A stretch of DNA of 64,000 nucleotides from Maricaulis sp048270095 (GTDB lineage Bacteria; Pseudomonadota; Alphaproteobacteria; Caulobacterales; Maricaulaceae): NCBI RefSeq assembly GCF_048270095.1, contig NZ_JBLWTL010000005.1, positions 89,493 to 153,492 on the forward strand. The letters are read 5' to 3'. This document shows positions 43,182 through 51,708 of this stretch, piece after piece. The notes beneath the pieces are model-generated. The model ran no database searches. It was not told where the DNA came from and was given only the letters and a program-made list of their open reading frames with translations. Each line of letters starts with the position of its first letter. The stretch's first letter is position 1. A program made the translations under genes and the position numbers.

Positions 43182-43340
43182 CGGGACGTGGTCCGGTCCT
43201 GCGGACCGGTGCATGTCCCGACTTGCTGGGTGCTCGACGACTGCGGCTGGACGGCTTCAATCCAGACAATACCGGCAGCAGGTAGCGCTCGACCCAGGTC
43301 GGGACATGCACCCGTTTCGGGGAAACGGGACCACGTCCCG
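43182..43340. repeat. Inverted pair of REP-like hairpins (BIME-like)
   Basis: Two hairpins face each other. The first (43183-43219) has apical stem CCGGTCC-TGC-GGACCGG; the second (43301-43339) has CCCGTTTC-GGG-GAAACGGG. Their outer arms pair across: CGGGACGTGGTCC (43182-43194) with 43328-43340 (13 bp, perfect) and GGTGCATGTCCCGAC (43208-43222) with 43298-43312 (15 bp, perfect). The whole could fold as a four-way junction. Before the insertion this pair was about 65 bp from the cluster at 40451-40527. Confidence 0.8.
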
Positions 43341-43423
43341 GCAGCGACCTGTACTTATACCGAAAGTAAATGTTGCCCGCATCCCCTGCGGTACAACTTG
43401 TCCGCCCCCCGGCGGTGCGGGGT

Positions 43424-43610
43424 TATAATCGCGGCGGTTTCGCTCTTTGACATTGTCGATTGATCCCCACCAACGCGCCCACGCCGTGCCGGAAGCCCGC
43501 CCGGCAATGGCAGAGTGGCAGTCTCTGCCACCCGCCCTGTCATGGCGTCCGCGCCTGTGCAGACAGGGCTGCAGGCCCGTAATGACAGAGTGGCAGACTG
43601 GCAGGGTGTT
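43424..43610 (+). other. Non-coding element A: TATAAT, boxA-like motif and TGRCAG repeats
   Basis: TATAAT (43424-43429) is followed after 12 bases by CGCTCTTTGACAT (43441-43453), which matches the boxA antitermination motif of alphaproteobacterial rRNA leaders. TGGCAG/TGACAG repeats are clustered at 43507-43541 and 43580-43605. No rRNA or protein gene follows. The rest of the gap up to dapD (43611-43782) holds only a small TCCCCG/CGGGGA hairpin near 43679. A related element is at 63770-63960. Confidence 0.5.
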
Positions 43611-43782
43611 TCCCACGAAAAATTCAAAATCCGCCCAAGCGGGACACCGACCCTCCGGGACTGGCACAATCTACCCGTCCCCGATATCCGGGGATATGAC
43701 GGGCGCGCATTCCACCATGCCCCCGGACGGCCCGGCTCCCATACCCGCTAACGCGTGACGGAAACCCCCGCGTCAGGCGAAG

Positions 43783-44607
43783 CTAGCGCAACAGCTCATT
43801 GATCGAGGTTTTCGAGCGCGTCTGGGCATCGACGCGCTTGACGATCACGGCGCAGGCGAGTGACGGCCCGCCCTTTGGGTCGGGCAAGGTGCCGGGCACC
43901 ACGACCGAATAGGCCGGGATTTCGCCGCGGGTGATCTCGCCGGTGGCGCGGTCGACAATCTTGGTCGACTGGCCGAGATAGACGCCCATCGAGATCACGG
44001 CGCCGGTGCGCACGATCACGCCTTCGGCGACTTCGGAACGGGCGCCGATGAAGACGTCGTCCTCGATGATCACGGGGCCGGCCTGCAAGGGCTCCAGCAC
44101 GCCGCCAATGCCGACACCGCCGGAGATATGCACCCGTTTGCCGACCTGGGCGCAGGAGCCGATCGTCGACCAGGTATCGACCATCGTGCCTTCATCGACA
44201 TAAGCGCCGAGATTGACATAGGACGGCATCAACACCACGCCCGGCGCGATAAAGGCGCCGCGCCGCACGGCGCAAGGCGGCACAGCGCGAAAGCCCGCCG
44301 CCTTGAATTCGGCTTCGCCCCAGCCCTCGAATTTCGACGGCACCTTGTCCCACCAGCCGGCGCCGGCGACGCCGCCATCGATCAAACCCATTGGATTCAG
44401 CCGGAAACCCAGCAGGACGGCTTTCTTCAGCCATTGATTGACCGTCCAATTGCCGTTGGCCTGCCGTTCGGCGACCCTGGCCTGGCCGCTATCGAGCTGC
44501 TGGATTGCCGTTTCGACGGCATCGCGTATTTCGCCGCCGGTTTCGGTGGAGACGTTGTCGCGATTGTCCCAGGCGGATTCGATAATGGTCTGGAGGGGGT
44601 CAGTCAT
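43783..44607 (-). CDS. dapD: Tetrahydrodipicolinate N-succinyltransferase
   Basis: 274 aa from ATG 44607, with GGAG 8 bases upstream; a longer start at 44643 would run into the HAD gene. Transfers succinyl from succinyl-CoA to tetrahydrodipicolinate in the DAP/lysine pathway. The N-terminal helical domain (LQTIIESAWDNRDNVSTETG) and the left-handed beta-helix with hexapeptide repeats (GAYVDEGTMVDTWSTIGSCA; VHISGGVGIGGVLEP) are clear. It overlaps the HAD-phosphatase gene end by 8 bp. Confidence 0.96.
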   Translation of the reverse strand: MTDPLQTIIESAWDNRDNVSTETGGEIRDAVETAIQQLDSGQARVAERQANGNWTVNQWLKKAVLLGFRLNPMGLIDGGVAGAGWWDKVPSKFEGWGEAEFKAAGFRAVPPCAVRRGAFIAPGVVLMPSYVNLGAYVDEGTMVDTWSTIGSCAQVGKRVHISGGVGIGGVLEPLQAGPVIIEDDVFIGARSEVAEGVIVRTGAVISMGVYLGQSTKIVDRATGEITRGEIPAYSVVVPGTLPDPKGGPSLACAVIVKRVDAQTRSKTSINELLR

Positions 44608-45313
44608 CGGAAGTCTCCGGTGTCGTCGATGTCCGCATTTCACCCAGAAACGTCGTCAGGCAATCGGCGGCGAAGTGGACGTGGTCGGGGTGTTCGCCCG
44701 GTGCGGTGTGGTCTTCGGTACGCAGGCCTTCCTTCGCGCGGATCAGGACGGTTGTGAAGCCCATTTCATGCGCGGTTTTCAGATTGCGGACCGAATCCTC
44801 GAACAGGACAGATTGCGGCACGGGCAGGTCGAACCGGCTGGCAAAGCGGTCGAAGCCCTCGCGGTGCGGCTTGGGCGTGAAGCCGGCGGCCTCGACGTCG
44901 AAAATATCGTCGAACAAATGATCAATGCCGAGATGGATCAGGACATTCTCGGCATGTTTGAGCGAGCCATTGGTGTAGACGAGACGCTTGCCGGGCAGGG
45001 CCTCCAGCTTGCGGATCAGCAGTGGATTGGCCGGAATAACGCTGTGGTCGATATCATGGACGTAGTCGAGATACTCACGGATATCGAGCGGGTGATTGGC
45101 CATCAGCCCGTGCAAAGTGGTGCCATATTCGCGCCAGTAGGATTTCTGCAGCAGGCGCGCCTCGTCCTGCGGCAGGTCGAGCAGGCGGGCGACATATTCG
45201 GTCATCCGGGCGCTGACCTGGGCCATGACCGGCGCGTCGGACGGGTAGAGCGTGTCGTCGAGATCAAATACCCAGTGATCGATATGGGTCAGGTCGGGGC
45301 GGTTACCGGTCAC
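44600..45313 (-). CDS. Pyrimidine 5'-nucleotidase-like HAD phosphatase
   Basis: 237 aa, GTG start at 45313. HAD motif I is VFDLDDTLYPSD (aspartates near residue 18), motif II VYTNG, motif III lysine in KPHREGF and motif IV LFEDSVRNLKTA. Family members of this SDT1-like type dephosphorylate pyrimidine nucleotides. It is tightly packed between a DUF1036 gene and dapD, a neighbourhood also seen in related bacteria. Confidence 0.88.
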   Translation of the reverse strand: MTGNRPDLTHIDHWVFDLDDTLYPSDAPVMAQVSARMTEYVARLLDLPQDEARLLQKSYWREYGTTLHGLMANHPLDIREYLDYVHDIDHSVIPANPLLIRKLEALPGKRLVYTNGSLKHAENVLIHLGIDHLFDDIFDVEAAGFTPKPHREGFDRFASRFDLPVPQSVLFEDSVRNLKTAHEMGFTTVLIRAKEGLRTEDHTAPGEHPDHVHFAADCLTTFLGEMRTSTTPETSDD

Positions 45314-46298
45314 GCCGCGGGCCTTCGAAATCGGATTCCTCGATCGTCACGCGCACACCGCCATCGACCGGTTCGGGGATGCGGCGGAAATTTGCTGTCG
45401 CATAGCCACGCTCGGCGCAGCTGGTGCGTTCTTCGGCGAGGAAGCGGGCCGGAGCGATGCAGAAGGCGTCCTGGCCACCATTGATCGGGCGGCGTGCTGT
45501 TGGCGTCAGGCGCTCGGCATAGAAAAAATTATTCACCGTTTCCAGCCGCGCCGCCAGCAGCCGGGCGCATTCGCCGGCATGCAGTCGCCACCAGCCCCGC
45601 GACTGCCATATCTCGCCGGTGCGGTAGCCGATCGCGGCCGCGATATCACCGTCCGACTGATTGCAAACCGTCAGACCGCTTTGGGCATTCCGGGTCATGG
45701 CGCGCGATTCGAGGGCATCGATCAGGGCGGTATTGGCTGGCCTTGAGGCGAGCTCGGCATCGCCTAGGAAGCGGGTAATGGCGCGGTCGGTGCCGCGGCC
45801 GTCATAGCCATCGACGGCGGTTATCGGATAGCCGGCCGATTGTAGCAGGCGCTGGATCCCGGCGATCTCGGCACGCCTGCCGAAGCTGTCGGGCCCGACC
45901 AGTACGGTCCGGTCGCGGGCGGCGCCTTCCCGGACAATGAAGTCGCGCGAGGCCAGTCCAAGCGAGGTGCAGCGTGTATTGGCGACGACCTCGAAATCGG
46001 CTTCATCGACGCACAGGGCGGTATTGCCGCGCCATTCGCGCACCCCACCGAGATAGGCGTCACTGGTCTTGGCGTAGAAATAGAGCGGTTGATCGTCCGC
46101 GAGTTCGACCTCGGAGGCGACGGCCTCGCAGGCACCGGGCCGGAGCCGCATCCAGCCCTGGATGGCGACACCGCCGCTAACCGGCCAGCCGGTCGCGACA
46201 TGCACGATATAGCTGGTTTCATTGCAGATATCATAGGCCCGGGCCGGAGCGGTGACGCAAAATGACAGGCCGAGGAGGATCAGTAATCGCATCAGCAT
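45303..46298 (-). CDS. Secreted DUF1036 protein with internal PG-binding-like segment
   Basis: 331 aa from ATG 46298. A signal peptide ends ARA (near residue 20). Two DUF1036 modules are visible: YDICNETSYIVHVATGWPVS (about 21-125) and LTVCNQSDGDIAAAIGYRTG (about 218-320). Between them IAGIQRLLQSAGYPITAVDG resembles a peptidoglycan-binding repeat. Both modules hold paired cysteines. Function is unknown; likely periplasmic. It overlaps the HAD gene by 11 bp. Confidence 0.82.
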   Translation of the reverse strand: MLMRLLILLGLSFCVTAPARAYDICNETSYIVHVATGWPVSGGVAIQGWMRLRPGACEAVASEVELADDQPLYFYAKTSDAYLGGVREWRGNTALCVDEADFEVVANTRCTSLGLASRDFIVREGAARDRTVLVGPDSFGRRAEIAGIQRLLQSAGYPITAVDGYDGRGTDRAITRFLGDAELASRPANTALIDALESRAMTRNAQSGLTVCNQSDGDIAAAIGYRTGEIWQSRGWWRLHAGECARLLAARLETVNNFFYAERLTPTARRPINGGQDAFCIAPARFLAEERTSCAERGYATANFRRIPEPVDGGVRVTIEESDFEGPRRDR

Positions 46299-46311
46299 GG
46301 TAGTCGGCGTC

Positions 46312-46962
46312 CTATCCTGCGGCATCCGGCAGAAGCGCGGCGATCTCGGCCCGCAAATCGTCCAGCCCCTGGTGTTTGCTGCTGGAAGTCGCGACGGCCC
46401 GCGGGAAGGCGGCCGGGCGCTTGCGGATCGCGGCCAGGGTTTCCTCGATCGTGCGCGCGACTTGTGGCGGCTTGATCTTGTCGCACTTGGTCAGCACGAT
46501 CTGATAGCTGACGGCGGCCTCGTCGAACACGTCCATGATCGCATGATCAACGGGTTTGAGCCCGTGGCGGCTGTCGATCAGCAGGTAGACACGCTTGAGA
46601 TTGACGCGGCCGCGCAGGAAAGCGCGCGTCAGCCGGGTCCATTTCTCGACCACATCCTTGGGCGCCTTGGCAAAGCCATAGCCAGGCAGATCGACCAGGC
46701 GCAGATTGCTGCCCTCGAGATTGAAGAAGTTGAGCTCGCGCGTGCGGCCCGGTTCGCCCGAGGCACGGGCCAGCCCGGTCTGGTTGGTCAGCCCGTTGAT
46801 CAGCGACGACTTGCCGACATTGGAACGGCCGGCGAAAGCGACTTCGGTCCGGTCTGGCGGCGGCAAATGATCGAGATCAACCGCACCCATGAGGAATTTG
46901 CACGGGCGCGCAAACAGGCGGCGGCCTGTGGTCAGATCCAGATCATCGTCGGACGCGGTCAG
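46312..46962 (-). CDS. engB: Ribosome biogenesis GTPase EngB/YihA, probable CTG start
   Basis: 216 aa if translation starts at CTG 46962. G1 is AGRSNVGKSSL, G3 DLPGYG and G4 TKCD, all as in EngB, which helps assemble the 50S subunit. The first ATG (46890) would remove a family-like N-terminus (GRRLFARPCKFLMGAVDLD), and no ATG, GTG or TTG lies in frame before the upstream stop near 47020. CTG 46962 has GGGGAG 7 bases upstream and overlaps the yidC stop as CTGA, just like a normal ATGA junction. Confidence 0.9.
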   Translation of the reverse strand: MTASDDDLDLTTGRRLFARPCKFLMGAVDLDHLPPPDRTEVAFAGRSNVGKSSLINGLTNQTGLARASGEPGRTRELNFFNLEGSNLRLVDLPGYGFAKAPKDVVEKWTRLTRAFLRGRVNLKRVYLLIDSRHGLKPVDHAIMDVFDEAAVSYQIVLTKCDKIKPPQVARTIEETLAAIRKRPAAFPRAVATSSSKHQGLDDLRAEIAALLPDAAG

Positions 46963-48749
46963 CTCCGGTCTCCCCTCATGCGGTCGCGGATATGGGCGAT
47001 CAGCTTGTCGAGCTGGGTCTCATTTCCGTGGCGGCGCATGATGACATATTGTTGTGCGACCGACAGGGCGTTGTTCCAGGCCCAGTAGATCACCAGGCCT
47101 GAGGCGAAGCCCGCCAGCATGATGGTGAAGACGAAGGGCAGGAAGGCGAAGATCTTCGCCTGCATCGGATCGGGCGGCGGCGGGTTGAGCGCCTGCTGCG
47201 CAGCCATGGTCAGGCCCATCAGAATTGGCCAGATGCCGATCGCAAGAACACCGCCGAGAATCGGCCAGCTCGACGGATCGAAGGGCAGCAGGCCGAACAG
47301 ATTCCACATATTGGTCGGATCGGGTGCCGCCAGGTCGCGGATCCAGCCGAAGAAAGGCGCGTGGCGCATTTCGATGGCATTGAAAAGGGTCTGGTAGAGG
47401 GCGAAGAAAATCGGAATCTGCGGCAGGATCGGCAGGCAACCGGCGAGCGGATTGATTTTCTCTTTCTTGTAGAGATCCATCATCGCCTGTTGCTGTTTTT
47501 GCTGGTCGGCCGCGTAGCGTTCCTTGATCTCGGCGACCTTCGGCTGCACCGTTTTCATCTTCGCCATCGAGGCAAAGGCGCGGTTGGCGAGCGGGAACAT
47601 CACGATCTTGACCATCAGCGTCAGGGCGAGAATTGCGAGGCCGACATTGCCGGTCAGGTTTTCCAGATGGTGCAGCAGCCAGACGAAGGGCCGCGCCAGG
47701 AACCAGAGCCAGCCCCAATTGATCGCCATATCGAGCTTCTGGATGCCCTGGTCATTCTGTGCGGCCTGCAGCACATCGAGTTCCTTGGCGCCGGCAAAGA
47801 TATGCGTGACCGAGCTGAGCGAAGCACCGGCGGGCAGGATTTGCGCGGTTTCGACATAGCTGGACTCAAAGGCGGTGATGCCGGCGCGCTCGATGGTGCG
47901 GAAACGGGCGGTGAAGCTGCGGTCCTGGTCCGGAATGGCGGCGGCCATCCAATAGCGCATCGTGATGCCAGACCAGCCGCCAATGCCGCTGGCTTCGTCT
48001 TCTTCGCCATCTTCAAGCTTGGAGAATTTGCGCTGGATCAGGCGGCCGTCGACCACGGCGAGGGCGCCTTCGAACACGGCCATATTATTGGTCAGGTCGG
48101 TCGGCATGCCTTCATCGCGAACCAGGCCGTAGCGCTGCAGTTCGACATCGCTGCCGGTCGTATTGGTGACGCTGTCGGAGACGGTGAAGAGGTAGTTTTC
48201 GTCAATGCTGATCGTGCGTTCGAAATGCAGGCCCGACGGGCTGTCATAGCCGATCACGACCGGGGTCTCGGTGGTCAGGACATCGCCGGAAATCAGCGAC
48301 CAGACCGTGGTGCCGCCTGGCAGGTCGGTGAAGCCCGGAGTCGGCGATTGCCAACCGTCACGGACATAGAACACATCCTCGCTGCCAATCGGGTTGAGCA
48401 GGGAGATCAGCTCGTCGCCGCCGACCTCGACCGTGTGACGGCGCAGGCGCAAATCATCGAAGCGCGCACCGGTCAGGGAGAAGGAGCCCTCAACGCTCGG
48501 CGCATCGATTTCGACGCGCTGGGCCGTGGCCAGGGCTTCGGGACGGTCCAGGGCGGAGACTGTCGGCTCTGCGGTGAGGGAGGCGGGCAGGTCGGGATCG
48601 ACTCCCTGGTCGATCAGGCTGGCCTGTTCCGCTTCCAGCGCAGCGCGCTGGCGCTCCTGCGCCGGCCCGGTGACCAGGAATTGATAACCGAGCATGATGG
48701 CCAGCATCAGCCCCAGCGCGATAAAGAGATTGCGTTGTTCTCCGCCCAT
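46959..48749 (-). CDS. yidC: Membrane protein insertase YidC
   Basis: 596 aa. An N-terminal helix (about 7-25), a large periplasmic domain (about 60-340) and the conserved insertase core with five helices: LAILALTLMVKIVMFPLANR, GCLPILPQIPIFFALYQTLF and IYWAWNNALSVAQQYVIMRR. Gram-negative length. It inserts membrane proteins with or without Sec. The order rpmH-rnpA-yidC-engB is kept, but no yidD lies between rnpA and yidC (14-bp gap). Confidence 0.97.
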   Translation of the reverse strand: MGGEQRNLFIALGLMLAIMLGYQFLVTGPAQERQRAALEAEQASLIDQGVDPDLPASLTAEPTVSALDRPEALATAQRVEIDAPSVEGSFSLTGARFDDLRLRRHTVEVGGDELISLLNPIGSEDVFYVRDGWQSPTPGFTDLPGGTTVWSLISGDVLTTETPVVIGYDSPSGLHFERTISIDENYLFTVSDSVTNTTGSDVELQRYGLVRDEGMPTDLTNNMAVFEGALAVVDGRLIQRKFSKLEDGEEDEASGIGGWSGITMRYWMAAAIPDQDRSFTARFRTIERAGITAFESSYVETAQILPAGASLSSVTHIFAGAKELDVLQAAQNDQGIQKLDMAINWGWLWFLARPFVWLLHHLENLTGNVGLAILALTLMVKIVMFPLANRAFASMAKMKTVQPKVAEIKERYAADQQKQQQAMMDLYKKEKINPLAGCLPILPQIPIFFALYQTLFNAIEMRHAPFFGWIRDLAAPDPTNMWNLFGLLPFDPSSWPILGGVLAIGIWPILMGLTMAAQQALNPPPPDPMQAKIFAFLPFVFTIMLAGFASGLVIYWAWNNALSVAQQYVIMRRHGNETQLDKLIAHIRDRMRGDRS

Positions 48750-48763
48750 GACGTTCAGGCCTC

Positions 48764-49141
48764 TCAGGCTCGTTGTTTCGCGTTGCCCGGGGCCTCGTCA
48801 GACGCGAGGCTCACCAATGCACTTTCAACATCTTGCAGCAAATACGGCCAGGCCCGATCGGCGGTGGTCGCGCGTGCAATGAATACATAGTCAAAGCCGG
48901 GCCGTCCGTGGAGGGGCAGTAGCAGCCGCGCCGCTTCGCGCAGGCGTCGCTTGACCCGGCTGCGTACAACCGAATTGCCGACTTTCTTTGTGGCTGTGAA
49001 GCCGGCGCCCAAACGCAAAGCGCCGTCCCGCTGGCGTGCCTGAATGACAACACCAGAGCGGACGGCTTTTTTGCCTTGCGCGCAATACAGGAATTCACGC
49101 CGCTTTTTCAGCCGGTCAATGGCTGGCGGCGTGGTGTCCAT
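48764..49141 (-). CDS. rnpA: Ribonuclease P protein component
   Basis: 125 aa from ATG 49141. Binds RNase P RNA for tRNA 5' processing. The start RLKKRREFLYCAQGKKAVRS and the RNR-like motif NSVVRSRVKRRLREAARLLL are diagnostic. The longer frame upstream crosses rpmH and is not real. It follows rpmH by 5 bp. Confidence 0.95.
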   Translation of the reverse strand: MDTTPPAIDRLKKRREFLYCAQGKKAVRSGVVIQARQRDGALRLGAGFTATKKVGNSVVRSRVKRRLREAARLLLPLHGRPGFDYVFIARATTADRAWPYLLQDVESALVSLASDEAPGNAKQRA

Positions 49142-49146
49142 GATCG

Positions 49147-49281
49147 TTAAGCGGAGAGCCGCTTGCGACCTTTGGCCCGGCGGCGAGCCAGGATAATACG
49201 ACCAGATTTGGTGGCCATGCGGGCCCGGAAGCCGTGCCGGCGTGCGCGGACGAGCTTGGACGGTTGAAAAGTGCGTTTCAC
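49147..49281 (-). CDS. rpmH: 50S ribosomal protein L34
   Basis: 44 aa, from GTG 49281 to TAA 49147-49149. Sequence begins KRTFQPSKLVRARRHGFRAR and continues MATKSGRIILARRRAKGRKR, the standard L34. GGAG lies 8 bases before the GTG start. First gene of the rpmH-rnpA-yidC-engB block; a promoter should lie in the 131-bp gap shared with the divergent DedA-like gene. Confidence 0.97.
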   Translation of the reverse strand: MKRTFQPSKLVRARRHGFRARMATKSGRIILARRRAKGRKRLSA

Positions 49282-49412
49282 GGTCGCGCTCCATCGGCGA
49301 TCAATTCAAGAGCGGCGCTAATACGCATATGCGGAGCAGGCGTCAAGCGCGCGGGCAGTTATTCGCATCAGCGCAGGGTGCCGAAATTGCAGTGACGGTG
49401 TAGGAATATCCA

Positions 49413-50195
49413 ATGCATGAACCGGTATCAATCGATCCAGCAACCGTGAAGACACCGGTGCGTCTGCGGCTTGTGGCCGGAGTTGTCTTGCTGGGCGTCA
49501 TGCTAACGGCGCTTTTTCTCGGTGCCTCGCCCCAGGCCCTGCTCGGTGCGATGGGCGCGGATGGATGGGAAAGCTGGGCGAACGATCACCTCCTGCTGGT
49601 CAGCATCATCTATGCGGTCTTCTACATGCTCGCCGTCACCATCTCGCTTCCCGGCGCGCTCTGGTTCACCATCGGCGCCGGTTTTCTGCTGGGCAGTACA
49701 GCGGCGATTCCCGCTTCGGCTTTCGGGATTGTTTTCGGCGCGGCCAATGCCTGGCTGATCATGCGCTATCTCGCCGGCCCGGAATTGCGGCAACGCTTCA
49801 GCGCGCGCATTGCCCGGTTCGCGGCCGGATTTCAGCGCGATGAATTCGCCTATATCGTCCTGTTGCGCGTGCTGCCCTTGCCCTTCTTCCTGGTCAATCT
49901 GGCCGCGGCCCTGCTCGGGCATCGATTCCTGCCCTATGTCGCGGGCACTTTGCTGGGCTCTCTGCCCTCCATCATTCTCTACGCCAATCTGGGGGCAGGG
50001 CTTGGCGAACTGGTCGAGGCCGGCGTGCGCCCGGGCCTGTCCGACCTGACGCGTCCCGCTTTTCTCGTGGCGCTGGCAATGGTTGTGCTGATGGTGGGCG
50101 TCGCGGTCGGGCACCGGATCCGGGTCCGGCGCCGGAGTCGCGAAGCCTTGCCGCAATCCCGGGCCTCGGATATGCGGCACGCCAGAGATGAATGA
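49413..50195 (+). CDS. TVP38/TMEM64 (DedA/VTT) family membrane protein
   Basis: 260 aa. Hydrophobic helices at about 20-40, 55-85, 95-120, 150-180 and 210-232. The VTT core is clear: SLPGALWFTIGAGFLLGSTA, FGIVFGAANAWLIMRYLAGP, ARFAAGFQRDEFAYIVLLRV and LPLPFFLVNLAAAL. Family members are linked to lipid flipping and membrane homeostasis. It overlaps the kinase gene by 8 bp, so the two are coupled. Confidence 0.9.
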   Translation: MHEPVSIDPATVKTPVRLRLVAGVVLLGVMLTALFLGASPQALLGAMGADGWESWANDHLLLVSIIYAVFYMLAVTISLPGALWFTIGAGFLLGSTAAIPASAFGIVFGAANAWLIMRYLAGPELRQRFSARIARFAAGFQRDEFAYIVLLRVLPLPFFLVNLAAALLGHRFLPYVAGTLLGSLPSIILYANLGAGLGELVEAGVRPGLSDLTRPAFLVALAMVVLMVGVAVGHRIRVRRRSREALPQSRASDMRHARDE

Positions 50196-51651
50196 TCCTG
50201 CCCCCCCAATCCCGGATGCCAAGCGCGATCCCCTGAACCGGCTGGGCGGCGCTGTCGCCGTGCTTTGCCGCGGGCTGACCGAGAGCCTGCCGGGTCAATT
50301 GCTGATGCTGACCGTTGGCCTGATCGCGATCGGGGTTGTGCTGGTCTATTTCCCCGCTTCGGCGAGTTATCGCCTGCAATGGATGATGGGCCGGGCCGAG
50401 GCGGCGCACCTGGCCGCGCTCGCTGCCGATGTCGCACCGGGTGGTGCGCTGGGCGAGGATGAGGTCGGGGCGCTGCTGGCGGGCGCTGACGCGGTCGCTG
50501 TGTCGCGTGTGCGCAATGGCATGAATGAGCTCGTGCTTTACGCCGGCCCGATCGACGGCCCCCTGGTGGAGAGCGATGTACGCACCACCGGCTGGGTCGG
50601 GCATGTGCGCGACACGGTCGGCACGCTCACCGCCGGGCCTGGCCGCTTCGTGCGGATTCGCGCCACGCCGATGGGGCGCCGCGACGAAGTGATCGACGTC
50701 ATCGTCCCGGAAGCGCCGCTTAAAGCCGGGCTGGCTGACTTCTCGCGCCGCTATCTGGCCTATTCCGTCCTGATCGCGCTGGGCGTCGGGGTGATCATCT
50801 ATCTGTCGCTCTTCTACCTCTTTGTGCGCCCGATGCGGCGGCTGGCGACAGCGATGATTCGCTTCCGCTATGCGCCCCATGATCCGGCCCGAACCATCCG
50901 TCCCGGCGGCGCGCGCAATGAGATCGGTCAGGCCGAGACCGAACTGGCGCGGATGCAGACGGAAATCCGTCAGGCGCTGCACCAGCGCGAGCGGCTCGCC
51001 GCGCTTGGCGAAGCGGTCGCCACCATCAATCACGATTTGCGCAACGTGCTCGCCAGTGCCCAGCTCGTCTCCGACCGGCTGGCGACCGACAGCGATGAGC
51101 GCGTGCGCGGCATGGGCCAGCGTCTGGTGCGGGCGGTCGATCGCGGGGTGCGTCTGTGTGAGGCGACGCTGGAATTCGGCCGGGCCGAGGAAAGCCCGCC
51201 CGTGCGCCAGCGCGTGATCCTCGCTGATCTGCTCGAGGAGGCCGCCGATGACGCGCTTCTCGTCGAGGGCGGGACCGGGATCGACTGGCGCAATCAGGCC
51301 GGGCCTGACCAGACCATCCACGCCGATCCCGATCATGGGCACCGCATCTTCCTCAACCTGTTCCGCAATGCGATCCAGGCGATGGCCGGCAGTGATGCGC
51401 CGGCTGTGCTCGAAGTGAGTGCCAGCGCCGAGACCGGATTCTGTCGCATTGACGTGCGTGATACCGGGCCGGGCTTGCCGTCACGTGCGCGGGACAAGCT
51501 CTTTCGCCCCTTCGCCGGCTCGACCAAGCGTGGCGGGACCGGGCTCGGCCTGTCGATTGCGCGGGAGCTGGCGCGGGCGCATGGCGGGGATATTGAACTG
51601 GTCTCGACCGGCCCTGAAGGCACGGTGTTTGCGGTGCGTCTGCCGGTCTGA
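50188..51651 (+). CDS. Membrane sensor histidine kinase
   Basis: 487 aa. Two membrane helices (about 40-62 and 190-212) enclose a periplasmic sensor of about 125 residues; a HAMP-like segment (YLFVRPMRRLATAMIRFRYA) leads to an H-box AVATINHDLRNVLASAQL with a conserved His and to an HATPase domain with LFRNAIQAM, RDTGPGLP and GGTGLGLSIARELARAHGG. No receiver or response-regulator gene is adjacent, so the partner is unknown. It is coupled to the DedA-like gene. Confidence 0.93.
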   Translation: MNDPAPPIPDAKRDPLNRLGGAVAVLCRGLTESLPGQLLMLTVGLIAIGVVLVYFPASASYRLQWMMGRAEAAHLAALAADVAPGGALGEDEVGALLAGADAVAVSRVRNGMNELVLYAGPIDGPLVESDVRTTGWVGHVRDTVGTLTAGPGRFVRIRATPMGRRDEVIDVIVPEAPLKAGLADFSRRYLAYSVLIALGVGVIIYLSLFYLFVRPMRRLATAMIRFRYAPHDPARTIRPGGARNEIGQAETELARMQTEIRQALHQRERLAALGEAVATINHDLRNVLASAQLVSDRLATDSDERVRGMGQRLVRAVDRGVRLCEATLEFGRAEESPPVRQRVILADLLEEAADDALLVEGGTGIDWRNQAGPDQTIHADPDHGHRIFLNLFRNAIQAMAGSDAPAVLEVSASAETGFCRIDVRDTGPGLPSRARDKLFRPFAGSTKRGGTGLGLSIARELARAHGGDIELVSTGPEGTVFAVRLPV

Positions 51652-51708
51652 TTTCGGGTGGCCGCATGGTCGACCCGCAAAACCGCGTCCCGCTTTTTCT
51701 GAATGTGC

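Noticed and set aside
43500..43610. CRISPR array suggested by repeats and boxA
   Set aside because: Repeats are only 6 bp with irregular spacing; no spacer-repeat structure and no cas genes.
46312..46890. engB starting at ATG 46890
   Set aside because: This would remove the family-like N-terminus, and no ribosome binding site is evident; listed only as an alternative.
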